Positions 27,248-35,841 are shown, counted from the first letter of the stretch. The stretch: DNA of 64,000 nucleotides from Chitinibacter sp046530675 (GCF_046530675.1 NZ_CP172558.1:682001-746000); one strand, 5' to 3'. Translations and numbers: made by a program. Notes: generated by a model not told the origin, from the letters alone.

Positions 27248-27990
27248 ACTTGCACGAAAAAGAAACCATCCTGATCGTCGACGATACCCCTGACATCATC
27301 AAACTATTGACGACCTTGCTCAAGGATAATTACAAAACACAGGTAGCCACCAATGGGATCAATGCACTTGAGCTACTGGCAACAGGGTCTTATCCCGACC
27401 TGATTTTACTGGACGTTCTGATGCCGGAAATGGGCGGCTATGAAACCTGCCAGCGCATCAAGGAAAACCCGGCCACCGCCGATATTCCCATCATCTTTTT
27501 GAGCGGCATCGCCGAAAATCAGGATGTCGCAATGGGCTTGGCTTTTGGCGCCAGCGACTTTATTGGCAAACCCATTTTCCCTGCGGTACTACTCGCCAGG
27601 GTGGCGACTCATCTTAATTTGCGCCGAAAAATCAAGGAGCTCGAGGCCGACAACCGGTCTTTGCGCTTACAGCTCAAAAAGGCCATTGCCGACACCGAAA
27701 CGCCGCTTGAGCCACAGAACGAGATCAGCCAGACGACACAGGGCAATGTCGAGCCACCTGAGCCAGAAAACACCTCATCGCCCAATTACACACCGATCGA
27801 ACTCTTGCAGCGACTGGCCAATATGCTGCGCAGTCAGGACACAATGACCGCTAATTTTTTTGATCAATACCGCAACCGGTTGGAGCAAATTATTCCAAAA
27901 CCGCTGATGAGCGCGGTGTATGCCGAGATCGAACAAGGACATTTTGATGAAGCGCGAGCCCGGCTACAAGCGGTGTTTTATTTGAAATAA
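27244..27990 (+). CDS. Response regulator with PleD/RpfG-like receiver and short C-terminal helical module
   Basis: 248 aa. The receiver domain is complete: Asp pair in ILIVDDTPD, phosphoacceptor in LLDVLMPEMGG, Thr/Ser position in FLSG and Lys in IGKPIF. A coiled-coil linker (KIKELEADNRSLRLQLKKA), a Pro/Glu/Thr-rich hinge and a C-terminal helical module (LLQRLANMLRSQD to the end) follow. That module is homologous to the last 60 aa of the upstream hybrid kinase. There is no HD-GYP, GGDEF or DNA-binding output. The ATG overlaps the kinase stop by 4 nt, so the two form a pair. The stop abuts the convergent hemF stop with no gap. Confidence 0.9.
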   Translation: MNLHEKETILIVDDTPDIIKLLTTLLKDNYKTQVATNGINALELLATGSYPDLILLDVLMPEMGGYETCQRIKENPATADIPIIFLSGIAENQDVAMGLAFGASDFIGKPIFPAVLLARVATHLNLRRKIKELEADNRSLRLQLKKAIADTETPLEPQNEISQTTQGNVEPPEPENTSSPNYTPIELLQRLANMLRSQDTMTANFFDQYRNRLEQIIPKPLMSAVYAEIEQGHFDEARARLQAVFYLK

Positions 27991-28911
27991 TCATTCACCG
28001 AGCCAATCTCTGGCAGGCAAAAAATCGCTCAATAAACGCGCTTCGGGGCTAGCGGCCTCGGGGTGATAATCGTAGCGCCAGCTCGCCACTGGCGGCATCG
28101 ACATCAAGATCGACTCGGTACGCCCGCCCGATTGCAGGCCAAACAGCGTACCGCGATCCCAAACCAAATTAAATTCAACATAACGGCCACGGCGGTAGGC
28201 TTGCCAGTCGCGCTCGCGCGCGCCGTATTCGCAATCACGCCGACGCTCAACAATCGGCACATAGGCTTTCAGGAAAGCGTCACCGACCGACTGCATCGTC
28301 GCAAAGCTTTGCTCAAAGCCCAACTCGGAAAAATCATCAAAGAAAATGCCGCCAATCCCGCGCGCTTCATTGCGATGTTTGAGGAAGAAGTATTTATCGC
28401 ACCAGTCTTTGAATTTGGGATATAGCGCAGCGCCAAATGGATCAAGCGCATCTTTGCAGCTTTGATGGAAATGCTTGGCATCGTCTTTATGTCCGTAATA
28501 AGGCGTCAGATCCATCCCGCCACCGAACCAGAAAACCGGCGCAGCGTCAGAGCCCACGGGGGGGTTGGCGATAAAAAAGCGCACATTCATGTGCACCGTC
28601 GGGATATAGGGATTACGCGGATGCAGCACCAGCGAAACGCCCATCGCTTCCCAGGCACGACCCGCCAGCTCGGGTCGGTGTGCGCTTGCAGACGGCGGCA
28701 ATTGCGCGCCCATCACATGCGAGAAATTAACCCCGCCACGTTCGAACAGCACTCCGCCCTCGATCAAACGACTGATACCACCACCGCCTTCTGGGCGCTG
28801 CCAGCTATCGGTGCGGAAACACTGACCATCCAGATTTTCCAGCGTCGCGACAATGTTTTGCTGCAAAGTCAGCAAATAATCTTTAACGGCAGTGATATTC
28901 AAAGCGTGCAT
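27991..28911 (-). CDS. hemF: Oxygen-dependent coproporphyrinogen III oxidase
   Basis: 306 aa from ATG 28911 (GGAG 8 nt upstream), giving MHALNITAVKDYLLTLQ. An upstream in-frame start at 29028 would add 39 unrelated residues encoded by repeat DNA. Hallmark sequences are WQRPEGGGGISRLIEGGVLFERGGVNFSHV, HMNVRFF, GGGMDLTPYY and YVEFNLVWDRGTLFGLQSGGRTESILMSMPP. It decarboxylates coproporphyrinogen III to protoporphyrinogen IX using O2, in aerobic haem synthesis. The length matches E. coli HemF (299). It converges with the response regulator gene with zero intergenic bases. Confidence 0.97.
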   Translation of the reverse strand: MHALNITAVKDYLLTLQQNIVATLENLDGQCFRTDSWQRPEGGGGISRLIEGGVLFERGGVNFSHVMGAQLPPSASAHRPELAGRAWEAMGVSLVLHPRNPYIPTVHMNVRFFIANPPVGSDAAPVFWFGGGMDLTPYYGHKDDAKHFHQSCKDALDPFGAALYPKFKDWCDKYFFLKHRNEARGIGGIFFDDFSELGFEQSFATMQSVGDAFLKAYVPIVERRRDCEYGARERDWQAYRRGRYVEFNLVWDRGTLFGLQSGGRTESILMSMPPVASWRYDYHPEAASPEARLLSDFLPARDWLGE

Positions 28912-28983
28912 GAATGGCTCCAGAATGATGCGGCCATGATACTTGAGCCCGCTTGGCAGCTCCAGCCCGGCAAAATATACAAG

Positions 28984-29032
28984 GGGTATACCATCAAGAA
29001 CAACACGTTTATTAACACCAAGAGACATACCA
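28984..29032 (-). repeat. 49-bp GGGTAT/ATACCM element, copy 4 (degenerate)
   Basis: GGGTAT at 28984-28989 and ATACCA at 29027-29032 are 49 bp end to end, in the leader upstream of hemF. The spacing matches the family exactly, but the interior is poorly conserved, so this copy is less certain. Confidence 0.4.
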
Positions 29033-29064
29033 AGCAGGGTATGCTCTTGCTAAGCGCTGAATGA

Positions 29065-29093
29065 TTGCTCAATTTTTAGTCAAAAGGTACAAT
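29065..29093 (+). promoter_or_regulatory. Sigma-70 promoter for dusB-fis
   Basis: TTGCTC (29065-29070), a 17-nt spacer and TACAAT (29088-29093). The predicted start is near 29100, leaving a leader of about 65 nt before the dusB ATG. Confidence 0.65.
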
Positions 29094-29164
29094 CCGCGCC
29101 TTCCCTGAATTTCTGTGAGTCATGCACTCGTCAGCCGGCACAGCGCTGACGTGATGTGAGCCCT

Positions 29165-30163
29165 ATGCATATTGGCCCCTATCAGCTCAAAAATAATCTG
29201 ATCGTCGCGCCAATGGCCGGGGTGACCGATAGGCCATTTCGCCAGTTGTGCAAGAAATTTGGCGCAGGCCACGCCGTCTCCGAAATGATGACAGCCGACC
29301 AATCGCTGCGTTCGGCCAAAAAATCGCTCAATCGCGCCAATTTTGACGGCGAGCTCGCGCCGATTTCGGCGCAAATCGCCGGTTCCGACCCGGCACAGCT
29401 CGCGCAAGCGGCACGCTATCAAGTCGCCAATGGCGCACAAATCATCGACATCAATATGGGTTGCCCGGTCAAAAAGGTCTGCAACAAGCTCGCAGGCTCG
29501 GCACTTTTGCAAGATGAAAAACTCGTCGGCGAGATTCTCGATGCGGTCGTCGACGCAGTGGAAGTTCCGGTCACACTGAAAACGCGCCTCGGTTTTGCCA
29601 ATGGGGCAGAAAATATCATTCGTGTGGCTCAACGCGCCGAGCAAGCCGGCATCGCCGCTTTGGCAATTCATGGCCGCACACGCGAAGACATGTACAACGG
29701 CAATGCGCGTTACGAGCTGATTCGTCAGGTCAAACAATCGATCAAGATTCCGGTGATCGCTAACGGCGACATCGACAGCCCGCAAAAAGCGGCGCATGTC
29801 CTGCGTGAAACCGGTGCCGATGCGATTATGATCGGCCGCGCCGCGCAAGGTCGCCCGTGGATATTCCGTGAAATTGCGCATTACCTCGTCACCGGCGAAG
29901 AACTCCCTGCGCCCGACGTCATCGATATCCGCGACATTTTGCTCGGCCATCTGGACGAGCTATACGCTTTTTACGGTGAATACTCCGGCTGCCGCATCGC
30001 GCGCAAGCACATCGCCTGGTACACCAAGGGTTTGCACGGCAGCAATGAATTTCGCCAAGCGATGTATGCCGAGGAAAGCACTGCGGCACAGGTCGCCATT
30101 ACGGCAGATTTTTTTAACCGCTTGCTGCAGTTTGGCGAGCGGCTGCAATATACCGCGCAGTAA
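29165..30163 (+). CDS. dusB: tRNA-dihydrouridine synthase B
   Basis: 332 aa from ATG 29165 (MHIGPYQLKNNL aligns with the E. coli DusB N-terminus; a GTG at 29156 would add three residues). It is an FMN TIM barrel with APMAGVTDRPFR, INMGCPVKKVCNKLAGSALL (catalytic Cys), HGRTREDMYNG, ANGDI and IGRAAQGRPWIF. The C-terminal tRNA-binding helices contain RIARKHIAWYTKG. It reduces uridines in tRNA to dihydrouridine. It lies 48 nt before fis, the same dusB-fis operon as in enterobacteria, which supports growth-rate-linked expression from one promoter. Confidence 0.97.
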   Translation: MHIGPYQLKNNLIVAPMAGVTDRPFRQLCKKFGAGHAVSEMMTADQSLRSAKKSLNRANFDGELAPISAQIAGSDPAQLAQAARYQVANGAQIIDINMGCPVKKVCNKLAGSALLQDEKLVGEILDAVVDAVEVPVTLKTRLGFANGAENIIRVAQRAEQAGIAALAIHGRTREDMYNGNARYELIRQVKQSIKIPVIANGDIDSPQKAAHVLRETGADAIMIGRAAQGRPWIFREIAHYLVTGEELPAPDVIDIRDILLGHLDELYAFYGEYSGCRIARKHIAWYTKGLHGSNEFRQAMYAEESTAAQVAITADFFNRLLQFGERLQYTAQ

Positions 30164-30211
30164 TAAAATCGGTGCCTCAGGCACCATAAAAACAAGAAGA
30201 TTGGGAGTTTT

Positions 30212-30451
30212 ATGAGCACATCACACGATGTCATTGCCGTCGCAATCAAGGAATCGCTGGCGCAGTACTTCAGCGATCTGGATGGCGAGCCGCCCAGTGC
30301 GCTGTACGACATGGTACTGGGCCGGATGGAAAAACCATTATTGATCGAAATACTAGAACGGGTCGGGGGTAATCAAACCCAGGCCGCAGAAATGCTAGGG
30401 ATTAACCGCAATACCCTGCGTAAAAAATTACAAACCTACGATCTTTTGTGA
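30212..30451 (+). CDS. fis: DNA-binding protein Fis
   Basis: 79 aa. The C-terminal helix-turn-helix (GNQTQAAEMLGINRNTLRKKLQTY) matches Fis strongly, and the PLLIEILERVGG helix precedes it. It is shorter than the 98-aa E. coli protein because the N-terminal beta-hairpin arms needed for Hin/Gin recombination are reduced, as in other betaproteobacterial Fis proteins. GGGAG lies upstream of the ATG. It is a nucleoid-associated factor that bends DNA and activates rRNA promoters. Its stop codon lies within the GTGAGG heptamer array that begins at 30448. Confidence 0.95.
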   Translation: MSTSHDVIAVAIKESLAQYFSDLDGEPPSALYDMVLGRMEKPLLIEILERVGGNQTQAAEMLGINRNTLRKKLQTYDLL

Positions 30452-30516
30452 GGCGCGAGGAGAGAGGTGTGAGGTGTAAAACCTCCATGCCTTACTCCTT
30501 ACCCCTCACTCCTCAC
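30448..30516. repeat. Inverted pair of GTGAGGN heptamer arrays between fis and purH
   Basis: The left arm 30448-30474 (four GTGAGGN-type units) faces the right arm 30490-30516 (the same array on the other strand), with 15 nt between. Both are in the register seen at 10505 and 56011. The pair can fold into an imperfect 27-bp hairpin before the purH ribosome binding site and begins inside the fis stop codon. Confidence 0.65.
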
Positions 30517-30534
30517 ATTAAACAAGGAAAAACG

Positions 30535-32097
30535 ATGAGCAAAATCACTCGTGCGCTGATTAGCGTATCTGACAAAACTGGTGTTCTTGAATTCGCCCAA
30601 GCGCTCGCTGCGCAAGGCGTTGAAATCCTGTCGACCGGCGGCACCGCCAAGCTGTTTGCCGACAACGGCGTACCCGTCATCGAAGTCGCCGATTACACCG
30701 GTTTTCCGGAAATGCTCGATGGTCGCGTTAAAACGCTGCACCCGAAAATCCACGGCGGCATTCTGGGTCGTCGCGATCTCGAAGCGCACGTTGAAACAAT
30801 GAAAGAACACGCCATCGGCAATATCGATCTGGTGTGCGTGAATCTGTATCCGTTTGAAGCGACGATCGCCAAACCCGATTGCAGCTACGAAGACGCGATT
30901 GAAAACATCGACATCGGCGGCCCGGCGATGGTGCGCTCGGCAGCGAAAAACCACGCTCACGTCGCGATCGTCACCGATGCATCGGATTACAACGCATTGA
31001 TCGAAGAAATGCAGGGCAATGGCGGCGCATTGACACTCGCAACACGCAAAAATCTGGCGAAAAAAGCGTTCAGCCACACCGCAGCTTACGATGGCGCGAT
31101 CTCGAACTACCTGACCGCACTGAATGACGAAGGCGAGAAAGTCGCTTATCCAAACCGCCTGAATATGCAATTCGAAAAAGTGCAGGACATGCGTTACGGT
31201 GAGAACCCGCACCAGTCGGCCGCGTTCTACCGCGACCTCGATCCGGCCGCCGGCAGCCTGGCCAACTACAAGCAATATCAGGGCAAAGAGCTGAGCTACA
31301 ACAATATCGCCGACTCGGACGCGGCGTGGGAATGCGTCAAACAGTTTGAAGAACCGGCTTGCGTCATCGTCAAACACGCCAACCCGTGTGGCGTTGCCGT
31401 TGCCAAAGACCTGTACACCGCGTACCGCCTCGCTTTCGCGACCGACACGACCAGTGCATTTGGCGGCATTATTGCTTTCAACAAGACCGTTGATGCCGAT
31501 ACGCTCGAAGCCGTTTCGGCGCAGTTCCTCGAAGTATTGATCGCTCCGGGCTACACCAAGGAAGCGCTCGAACTCGTTGCCAAAAAGCCGAACGTGCGCG
31601 TGCTAGAAGTGGCCATTGAGTCGGGTGAAAACCGCTTCGATCTGAAACGCGTTGGCGGCGGCCTCTTGGTGCAAACGCCGGACGTTCACGCGCTGACCTT
31701 GGCCGACCTGAAAATCGTGACCAAACTGCAACCAACGAATGAACAACTGAAAGACCTGCTGTTCGCATGGAACGTCGCCAAATTCGTTAAATCGAACGCG
31801 ATTGTATTCTGCGGCAAAGGCCAGACACTCGGTATTGGCGCAGGCCAGATGAGCCGTGTCGATTCGACCAAAATCGCCGCGATCAAAGCGCGTAGCGCCG
31901 GTCTGGAATTGCGTGGCTCTGTTGCCGCATCGGATGCGTTCTTCCCGTTCCGTGACGGCGTTGATGTGATCGCTGAAAACGGCGTATCGGCGATCATCCA
32001 GCCGGGCGGCTCTTTGCGTGATGAAGAAGTCATCGCAGCGGCAGATGAGCATGGCATTGCGATGGTGATGACATCCATCCGCCACTTCCGCCACTAA
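30535..32097 (+). CDS. purH: Bifunctional AICAR formyltransferase/IMP cyclohydrolase
   Basis: 520 aa from ATG 30535 (AAGGA 6 nt upstream), MSKITRALISVSDKTGV. The N-terminal MGS-type IMP cyclohydrolase domain (about 1-200) has DGRVKTLHPKIHGGILGRRD. The AICAR transformylase domain follows (MRYGENPHQSAAFY, VKHANPCGVA, DAFFPFRDGVD). It performs the last two steps of purine synthesis, AICAR to FAICAR to IMP. It is followed by purD (32294-33568), but a 102-bp palindrome separates them, so they may not be one simple transcript. Confidence 0.97.
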   Translation: MSKITRALISVSDKTGVLEFAQALAAQGVEILSTGGTAKLFADNGVPVIEVADYTGFPEMLDGRVKTLHPKIHGGILGRRDLEAHVETMKEHAIGNIDLVCVNLYPFEATIAKPDCSYEDAIENIDIGGPAMVRSAAKNHAHVAIVTDASDYNALIEEMQGNGGALTLATRKNLAKKAFSHTAAYDGAISNYLTALNDEGEKVAYPNRLNMQFEKVQDMRYGENPHQSAAFYRDLDPAAGSLANYKQYQGKELSYNNIADSDAAWECVKQFEEPACVIVKHANPCGVAVAKDLYTAYRLAFATDTTSAFGGIIAFNKTVDADTLEAVSAQFLEVLIAPGYTKEALELVAKKPNVRVLEVAIESGENRFDLKRVGGGLLVQTPDVHALTLADLKIVTKLQPTNEQLKDLLFAWNVAKFVKSNAIVFCGKGQTLGIGAGQMSRVDSTKIAAIKARSAGLELRGSVAASDAFFPFRDGVDVIAENGVSAIIQPGGSLRDEEVIAAADEHGIAMVMTSIRHFRH

Positions 32098-32100
32098 TCA

Positions 32101-32202
32101 ATTCTTGGCTGCGCGGCCTACTGGCTTTGTCGCTGCACGGCTCGGGTACTCGACGTACCCGTCGCCGCTGGCTTCGCGCCATTAGGCCACTCGCACAAGA
32201 AT
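32101..32202. repeat. 102-bp imperfect palindrome (REP/BIME-like) between purH and purD
   Basis: ATTCTTG (32101-32107) pairs with CAAGAAT (32196-32202). GGCCTAcTGGC pairs with GCCAtTAGGCC further in. The centre is CGGGTAC-tcgac-GTACCCG (32143-32161). All arms share one symmetry axis near 32151.5. There is no U tract, so it is not a simple terminator. Confidence 0.6.
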
Positions 32203-32293
32203 TTGAAATTGGATTGATTAAAAGGATTGATTGGCTTGTGATACTCAGGAATTCATCTCCCCCTCACAGCCAATACCTCACAGGGAAAACACC

Positions 32294-33568
32294 GTGAATA
32301 TTCTTGTTATCGGCTCTGGCGGACGCGAACACGCGCTAGCCTGGAAACTGGCTCAATCGGAACGTGCAGGCAAAGTCTTTGTTGCGCCGGGCAATGCCGG
32401 GACTGCGCTGGAAAAGCATCTGAGCAATGTCAATATCACCGATATCGCCGAACTGGTTGAATTTGCCAAGCGCGAAAATGTCGCGTTGACCGTTGTCGGC
32501 CCTGAAGCGCCGTTGTCGCAAGGCGTCGTTGATGCTTTTCGCGCTGCAGGCCTGAAAATTTTTGGTCCGACGCAAGCCGGTGCCCAGCTTGAGTCGTCGA
32601 AAGACTTTGCCAAAGCATTTATGAAGCGCCACGGCATTCCGACTGCCGATTACGAAACTTTTGCCGACGCGACCGCCGCGCATGCATACATCGACGCCAA
32701 AGGCGCGCCGATTGTCATCAAGGCTGACGGTCTGGCCGCCGGCAAAGGCGTCGTCGTCGCAATGACGCTCGCCGAGGCGCACGAAGCCGTTGACGCGATG
32801 CTGTCGGACAACAAACTCGGCGATGCGGGCGCGCGCGTCGTGATTGAAGAATTCCTGACCGGCGAAGAAGCCAGCTTTATCGTCATGGTCGATGGCAAAA
32901 ACGTACTGGCGATGGCGTCAAGTCAAGATCACAAACGCCTGCTCGACAATGATCAAGGCCCGAATACCGGGGGTATGGGCGCGTACAGCCCGGCTCCTGT
33001 GGTTACGCCAGAGATACATGCCAGGGCATTGCGCGAAGTGATTCTACCAACGGTGCAAGGCATGGCCAAAGACGGCATCACTTATACCGGCTTTCTGTAC
33101 GCCGGACTGATGGTTTCTGACGATGGTTCGATCAAAACCCTCGAATTTAACTGCCGCTTTGGCGATCCGGAAACGCAGCCTATCATGCTGCGGCTCAAAT
33201 CCGATTTCGTCACGCTGATCGAACACGGCGTCAACGGCACGCTCGATCAGGTCGAATGCGAATGGGATCGACGCGTCGCACTCGGCGTCGTCATGGCCGC
33301 ACACAATTACCCGGAAACGCCGCGCAAAGGCGACGTCATTAGCGGTTTGCCGGGCGAGCTGGAAGACGGTCATGTTTTCCATGCCGGAACAACGCTCAAT
33401 GCCGAAGGTCAGCCGGTGACCAGTGGCGGGCGCGTACTGTGCGTAACGGCTTTCGGTGAAAACTACAAAATGGCGCAGAAACGCGCTTATGAAATCCTCG
33501 CCGACATTCATTTCGACGGTGCGCAGTTCCGCAGCGATATCGCCTGGCGTGCGATCCACCGCAGTTAA
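32294..33568 (+). CDS. purD: Phosphoribosylamine-glycine ligase
   Basis: 424 aa from GTG 32294 (AGGGA 7 nt upstream), giving VNILVIGSGGREHALAWKL. The in-frame extension upstream to 32231 shows no homology. It is an ATP-grasp enzyme: N-domain, ATP-binding KADGLAAGKGVVVA, metal-binding LEFNCRFGDPETQ and C-terminal domain. It joins glycine to phosphoribosylamine, the second step of purine synthesis. It is followed by a strong terminator. Confidence 0.97.
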   Translation: MNILVIGSGGREHALAWKLAQSERAGKVFVAPGNAGTALEKHLSNVNITDIAELVEFAKRENVALTVVGPEAPLSQGVVDAFRAAGLKIFGPTQAGAQLESSKDFAKAFMKRHGIPTADYETFADATAAHAYIDAKGAPIVIKADGLAAGKGVVVAMTLAEAHEAVDAMLSDNKLGDAGARVVIEEFLTGEEASFIVMVDGKNVLAMASSQDHKRLLDNDQGPNTGGMGAYSPAPVVTPEIHARALREVILPTVQGMAKDGITYTGFLYAGLMVSDDGSIKTLEFNCRFGDPETQPIMLRLKSDFVTLIEHGVNGTLDQVECEWDRRVALGVVMAAHNYPETPRKGDVISGLPGELEDGHVFHAGTTLNAEGQPVTSGGRVLCVTAFGENYKMAQKRAYEILADIHFDGAQFRSDIAWRAIHRS

Positions 33569-33590
33569 TACTTTAACTCTGCAACTCCCC

Positions 33591-33617
33591 AAAGCGGCTT
33601 TCGAGCCGCTTTTTTTA
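33591..33617 (+). terminator. Intrinsic terminator after purD
   Basis: AAAGCGGCT-ttcg-AGCCGCTTT is a 9-bp stem with a UUCG-type tetraloop, followed by a run of Ts. Confidence 0.9.
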
Positions 33618-33695
33618 TCCCCGGCTGATCGCGCTTCAGCGCAAAACAGCGCATGTTTAAGCTAGATCAAGTTTTCATGCCCGGCTTTGAAATAA

Positions 33696-33712
33696 GATTG
33701 ATTATCATTTAT
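33696..33712 (+). promoter_or_regulatory. Fur box upstream of feoA
   Basis: GATTGATTATCATTTAT resembles the Fur consensus GATAATGATAATCATTATC, matching best in the TGATNATCATT core. It lies 23 nt before the feoA ATG, as expected for iron-repressed ferrous uptake. Confidence 0.6.
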
Positions 33713-33734
33713 TTCTCGCTTACAGCTGACCATC

Positions 33735-33989
33735 ATGAACCTAGCCCAATTAGCATTACAAGACAGCGCCCGTGTTGCGGCGCTGAATTTGCCACCTGAC
33801 CTAACTCAACGGCTGGCCGCACTGGGCTTGCGTATCGATAGCGAAGTCACCGTTTTGCGCCGTGGCTGGCTCGTCGGCCCCTTGCAATTGCGCGTCGGCG
33901 GAACCGAATTGATGTTGCGCCGGGATGCGGCGCAGAAAATTGAAATTACTCCCCTGCCCGCTGCACTCGGCTGCGAGGTGCTGGCATGA
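33735..33989 (+). CDS. feoA: Ferrous iron transport protein A
   Basis: 84 aa with one SH3-like FeoA domain (QRLAALGLRIDSEVTVLRRG...LQLRVGGTELMLRRDAAQKIEI). FeoA is a small cytosolic partner that modulates FeoB. Its stop overlaps the feoB ATG by 4 nt. A Fur box precedes it. The N-terminal MNLAQLALQDSARVAALNLP extension is slightly longer than in E. coli FeoA (75 aa). Confidence 0.92.
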   Translation: MNLAQLALQDSARVAALNLPPDLTQRLAALGLRIDSEVTVLRRGWLVGPLQLRVGGTELMLRRDAAQKIEITPLPAALGCEVLA

Positions 33990-35749
33990 AACGCATCGCA
34001 CTGGTCGGCATGCCCAACACCGGCAAATCCACGCTATTTAACCGATTGACCGGTGGCACAGCTCGTGTGGCCAACTGGCCCGGCTTGACCGTCGAACTCA
34101 TGTCGAGCCGGATCTTGCTCGGTGGCGACATGGTGCAGGTGTTCGATCTGCCCGGCATTTACGACCTCACCGGCGGCGCCGAAGACGAACAGCTTGCTCA
34201 GCGTTTCCTGGGCGAAGCTCAACTTGACGCCATTGTGCTGGTGCTCAACGCCTGTCAGCTCGACCGTCAGCTTGCGCTGGCGCTGCAGCTCAAGGCGCTC
34301 GGCGCGCCGCTACTTGTCTGCCTGAATATGCAGGATGAGGCCAAACGCGCCGGAATCAGTGTGGACCTTGCAACACTGAGTGCCGAGCTGGCTTGTCCGG
34401 TACAACTGATCAGCGCCAAACGCGGCGATGGCATTCCCGAAGCCAAACAAGCCATTCAGGGTATATTCACGCAGGCCAATCACAAACTTGATTTCAGCCA
34501 TATACCCAAGCAGTCTACTTTGCATCAGCGGGAAAAAGCCTTATTCCAATCTTGCGTTCACCAGCCGGCGATCCTGAATGATCACCACAGCGCCAAACTG
34601 GATCGTTTCGTGCTGCATCCGTGGCTGGGTTTGCCACTGTTCATTCTGATGATGCTGGCCTTGTTTCAGCTCACTTATGCACTCGGTACGCCGCTACAGG
34701 ACTATTTGGGAGAAGGTCTGGACTGGTTCAAAAACGCACTGCTGCTCCCCGCCACCGCCAACCTGCCCGCGTTCTGGCACGGGCTGATCGTCAATGGCGT
34801 ATTCGACGGCATCAGCACAGTTGTGACTTTCGCGCCGATTATTTTTCTGTTTTTCTGCCTGATGGCGATTATCGAGGATTCTGGCTATTTTGCCCGTGCC
34901 GCCTTTATGATGGACGGGCTGATGAGCCGGGTGGGGCTCGATGGCCGGGGTTTTGTGATGCTGATGATGGGGTTTGGCTGCAATGTGCCGGCCATCATGG
35001 GTACCCGCGTGATTCGTGATCACAAGGCGCGGCTGCTGACGATGCTGACGATTCCATTTTCGCTGTGTTCGGCACGCTTGCAGATTTTTCTGTTTCTGGG
35101 GGGCGCGCTGTTCAGCCCGACTCATGCGCCGTGGGTCGTGCTGTCGCTGTATCTGGTCAGCATTCTGGTCTCGATGCTCAGCGCCGTTGTTTTCAAATCG
35201 CGCTTTCGCTCGAACGAGCCGTTCGCGCTCGAATTGCCGCCGTACCGGCTGCCGCTGTTCAGTCATGTCTGGCGTCGTGGCTGGGGTGAGGCGCGCGATT
35301 TTCTGCGGCTGGCAACGACGATGATTGTCGTCGGCGTCGTGCTGGTCTGGTTGCTGACGAACTACCCGAGCCCGCAGCACAGCTACGCCGAAATCATTGC
35401 CCGTTTTTTCGAGCCTGTTCTGTCACCAATCGGCATTGAATCAACACTATCAATCGCGCTGGTTTTCGGTTTTGTCGCCAAGGAAGTCGTTCTCGGTGCG
35501 CTATCGGTCATCACAGGTTCTGAGGGTACTGCTCTGGCGACGCAATTAGCGCATACGCTAGACCCGGTATCTGCATACAGCTTTATGCTGTTTTCGCTGA
35601 TTTATGTTCCCTGCGTTTCGGCAATTGCCGCGATCAAGAAGGAATCGAAGTCCAATCTTTACACTGCGTTTTCGATCAGCTGGTCATTGGGGCTGGCCTG
35701 GCTGGTGTCGCTGGTGTTTTATCAGGGCGCACGGTTATTGGGTTACTAA
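33986..35749 (+). CDS. feoB: Ferrous iron transporter FeoB, compact form
   Basis: 587 aa. The N-terminal G domain has G1 GMPNTGKS, G3 DLPG and G4 NMQD. The helical linker that normally acts as a GDI domain is short (about 55 aa). The membrane part starts at about 210 with the Gate motifs, including GFGCNVPAIMGTR and FVAKEVVLGALSVI. E. coli FeoB is 773 aa, so this is one of the short FeoBs lacking a long GDI and the cytosolic C-terminal extension. It imports Fe2+ across the inner membrane. It overlaps feoA by 4 nt, and no feoC follows. Confidence 0.95.
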   Translation: MKRIALVGMPNTGKSTLFNRLTGGTARVANWPGLTVELMSSRILLGGDMVQVFDLPGIYDLTGGAEDEQLAQRFLGEAQLDAIVLVLNACQLDRQLALALQLKALGAPLLVCLNMQDEAKRAGISVDLATLSAELACPVQLISAKRGDGIPEAKQAIQGIFTQANHKLDFSHIPKQSTLHQREKALFQSCVHQPAILNDHHSAKLDRFVLHPWLGLPLFILMMLALFQLTYALGTPLQDYLGEGLDWFKNALLLPATANLPAFWHGLIVNGVFDGISTVVTFAPIIFLFFCLMAIIEDSGYFARAAFMMDGLMSRVGLDGRGFVMLMMGFGCNVPAIMGTRVIRDHKARLLTMLTIPFSLCSARLQIFLFLGGALFSPTHAPWVVLSLYLVSILVSMLSAVVFKSRFRSNEPFALELPPYRLPLFSHVWRRGWGEARDFLRLATTMIVVGVVLVWLLTNYPSPQHSYAEIIARFFEPVLSPIGIESTLSIALVFGFVAKEVVLGALSVITGSEGTALATQLAHTLDPVSAYSFMLFSLIYVPCVSAIAAIKKESKSNLYTAFSISWSLGLAWLVSLVFYQGARLLGY

Positions 35750-35757
35750 CACAACAG

Positions 35758-35806
35758 GGGTATATTGCCAAAAATCAATACCAGCAATAGCTACAGACAA
35801 ATACAA
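35758..35806 (+). repeat. 49-bp GGGTAT/ATAC element, copy 5, with extra hairpin
   Basis: It starts 9 nt after the feoB stop with GGGTATATTGCCAAAA. The right end ATACAA is degenerate. An overlapping 10-bp perfect inverted repeat, AATCAATACC (35773-35782) and GGTATTGATT (35812-35821), extends past it. It lies between feoB and a convergent gene. Confidence 0.6.
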
Positions 35807-35841
35807 GCAAGGGTATTGATTAAACCCAAGATCAACAGCTC

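Noticed and set aside
30448..30516. fis-purH heptamer pair as a CRISPR-like array
   Set aside because: Units are 7 bp, contiguous and degenerate, with no spacers.
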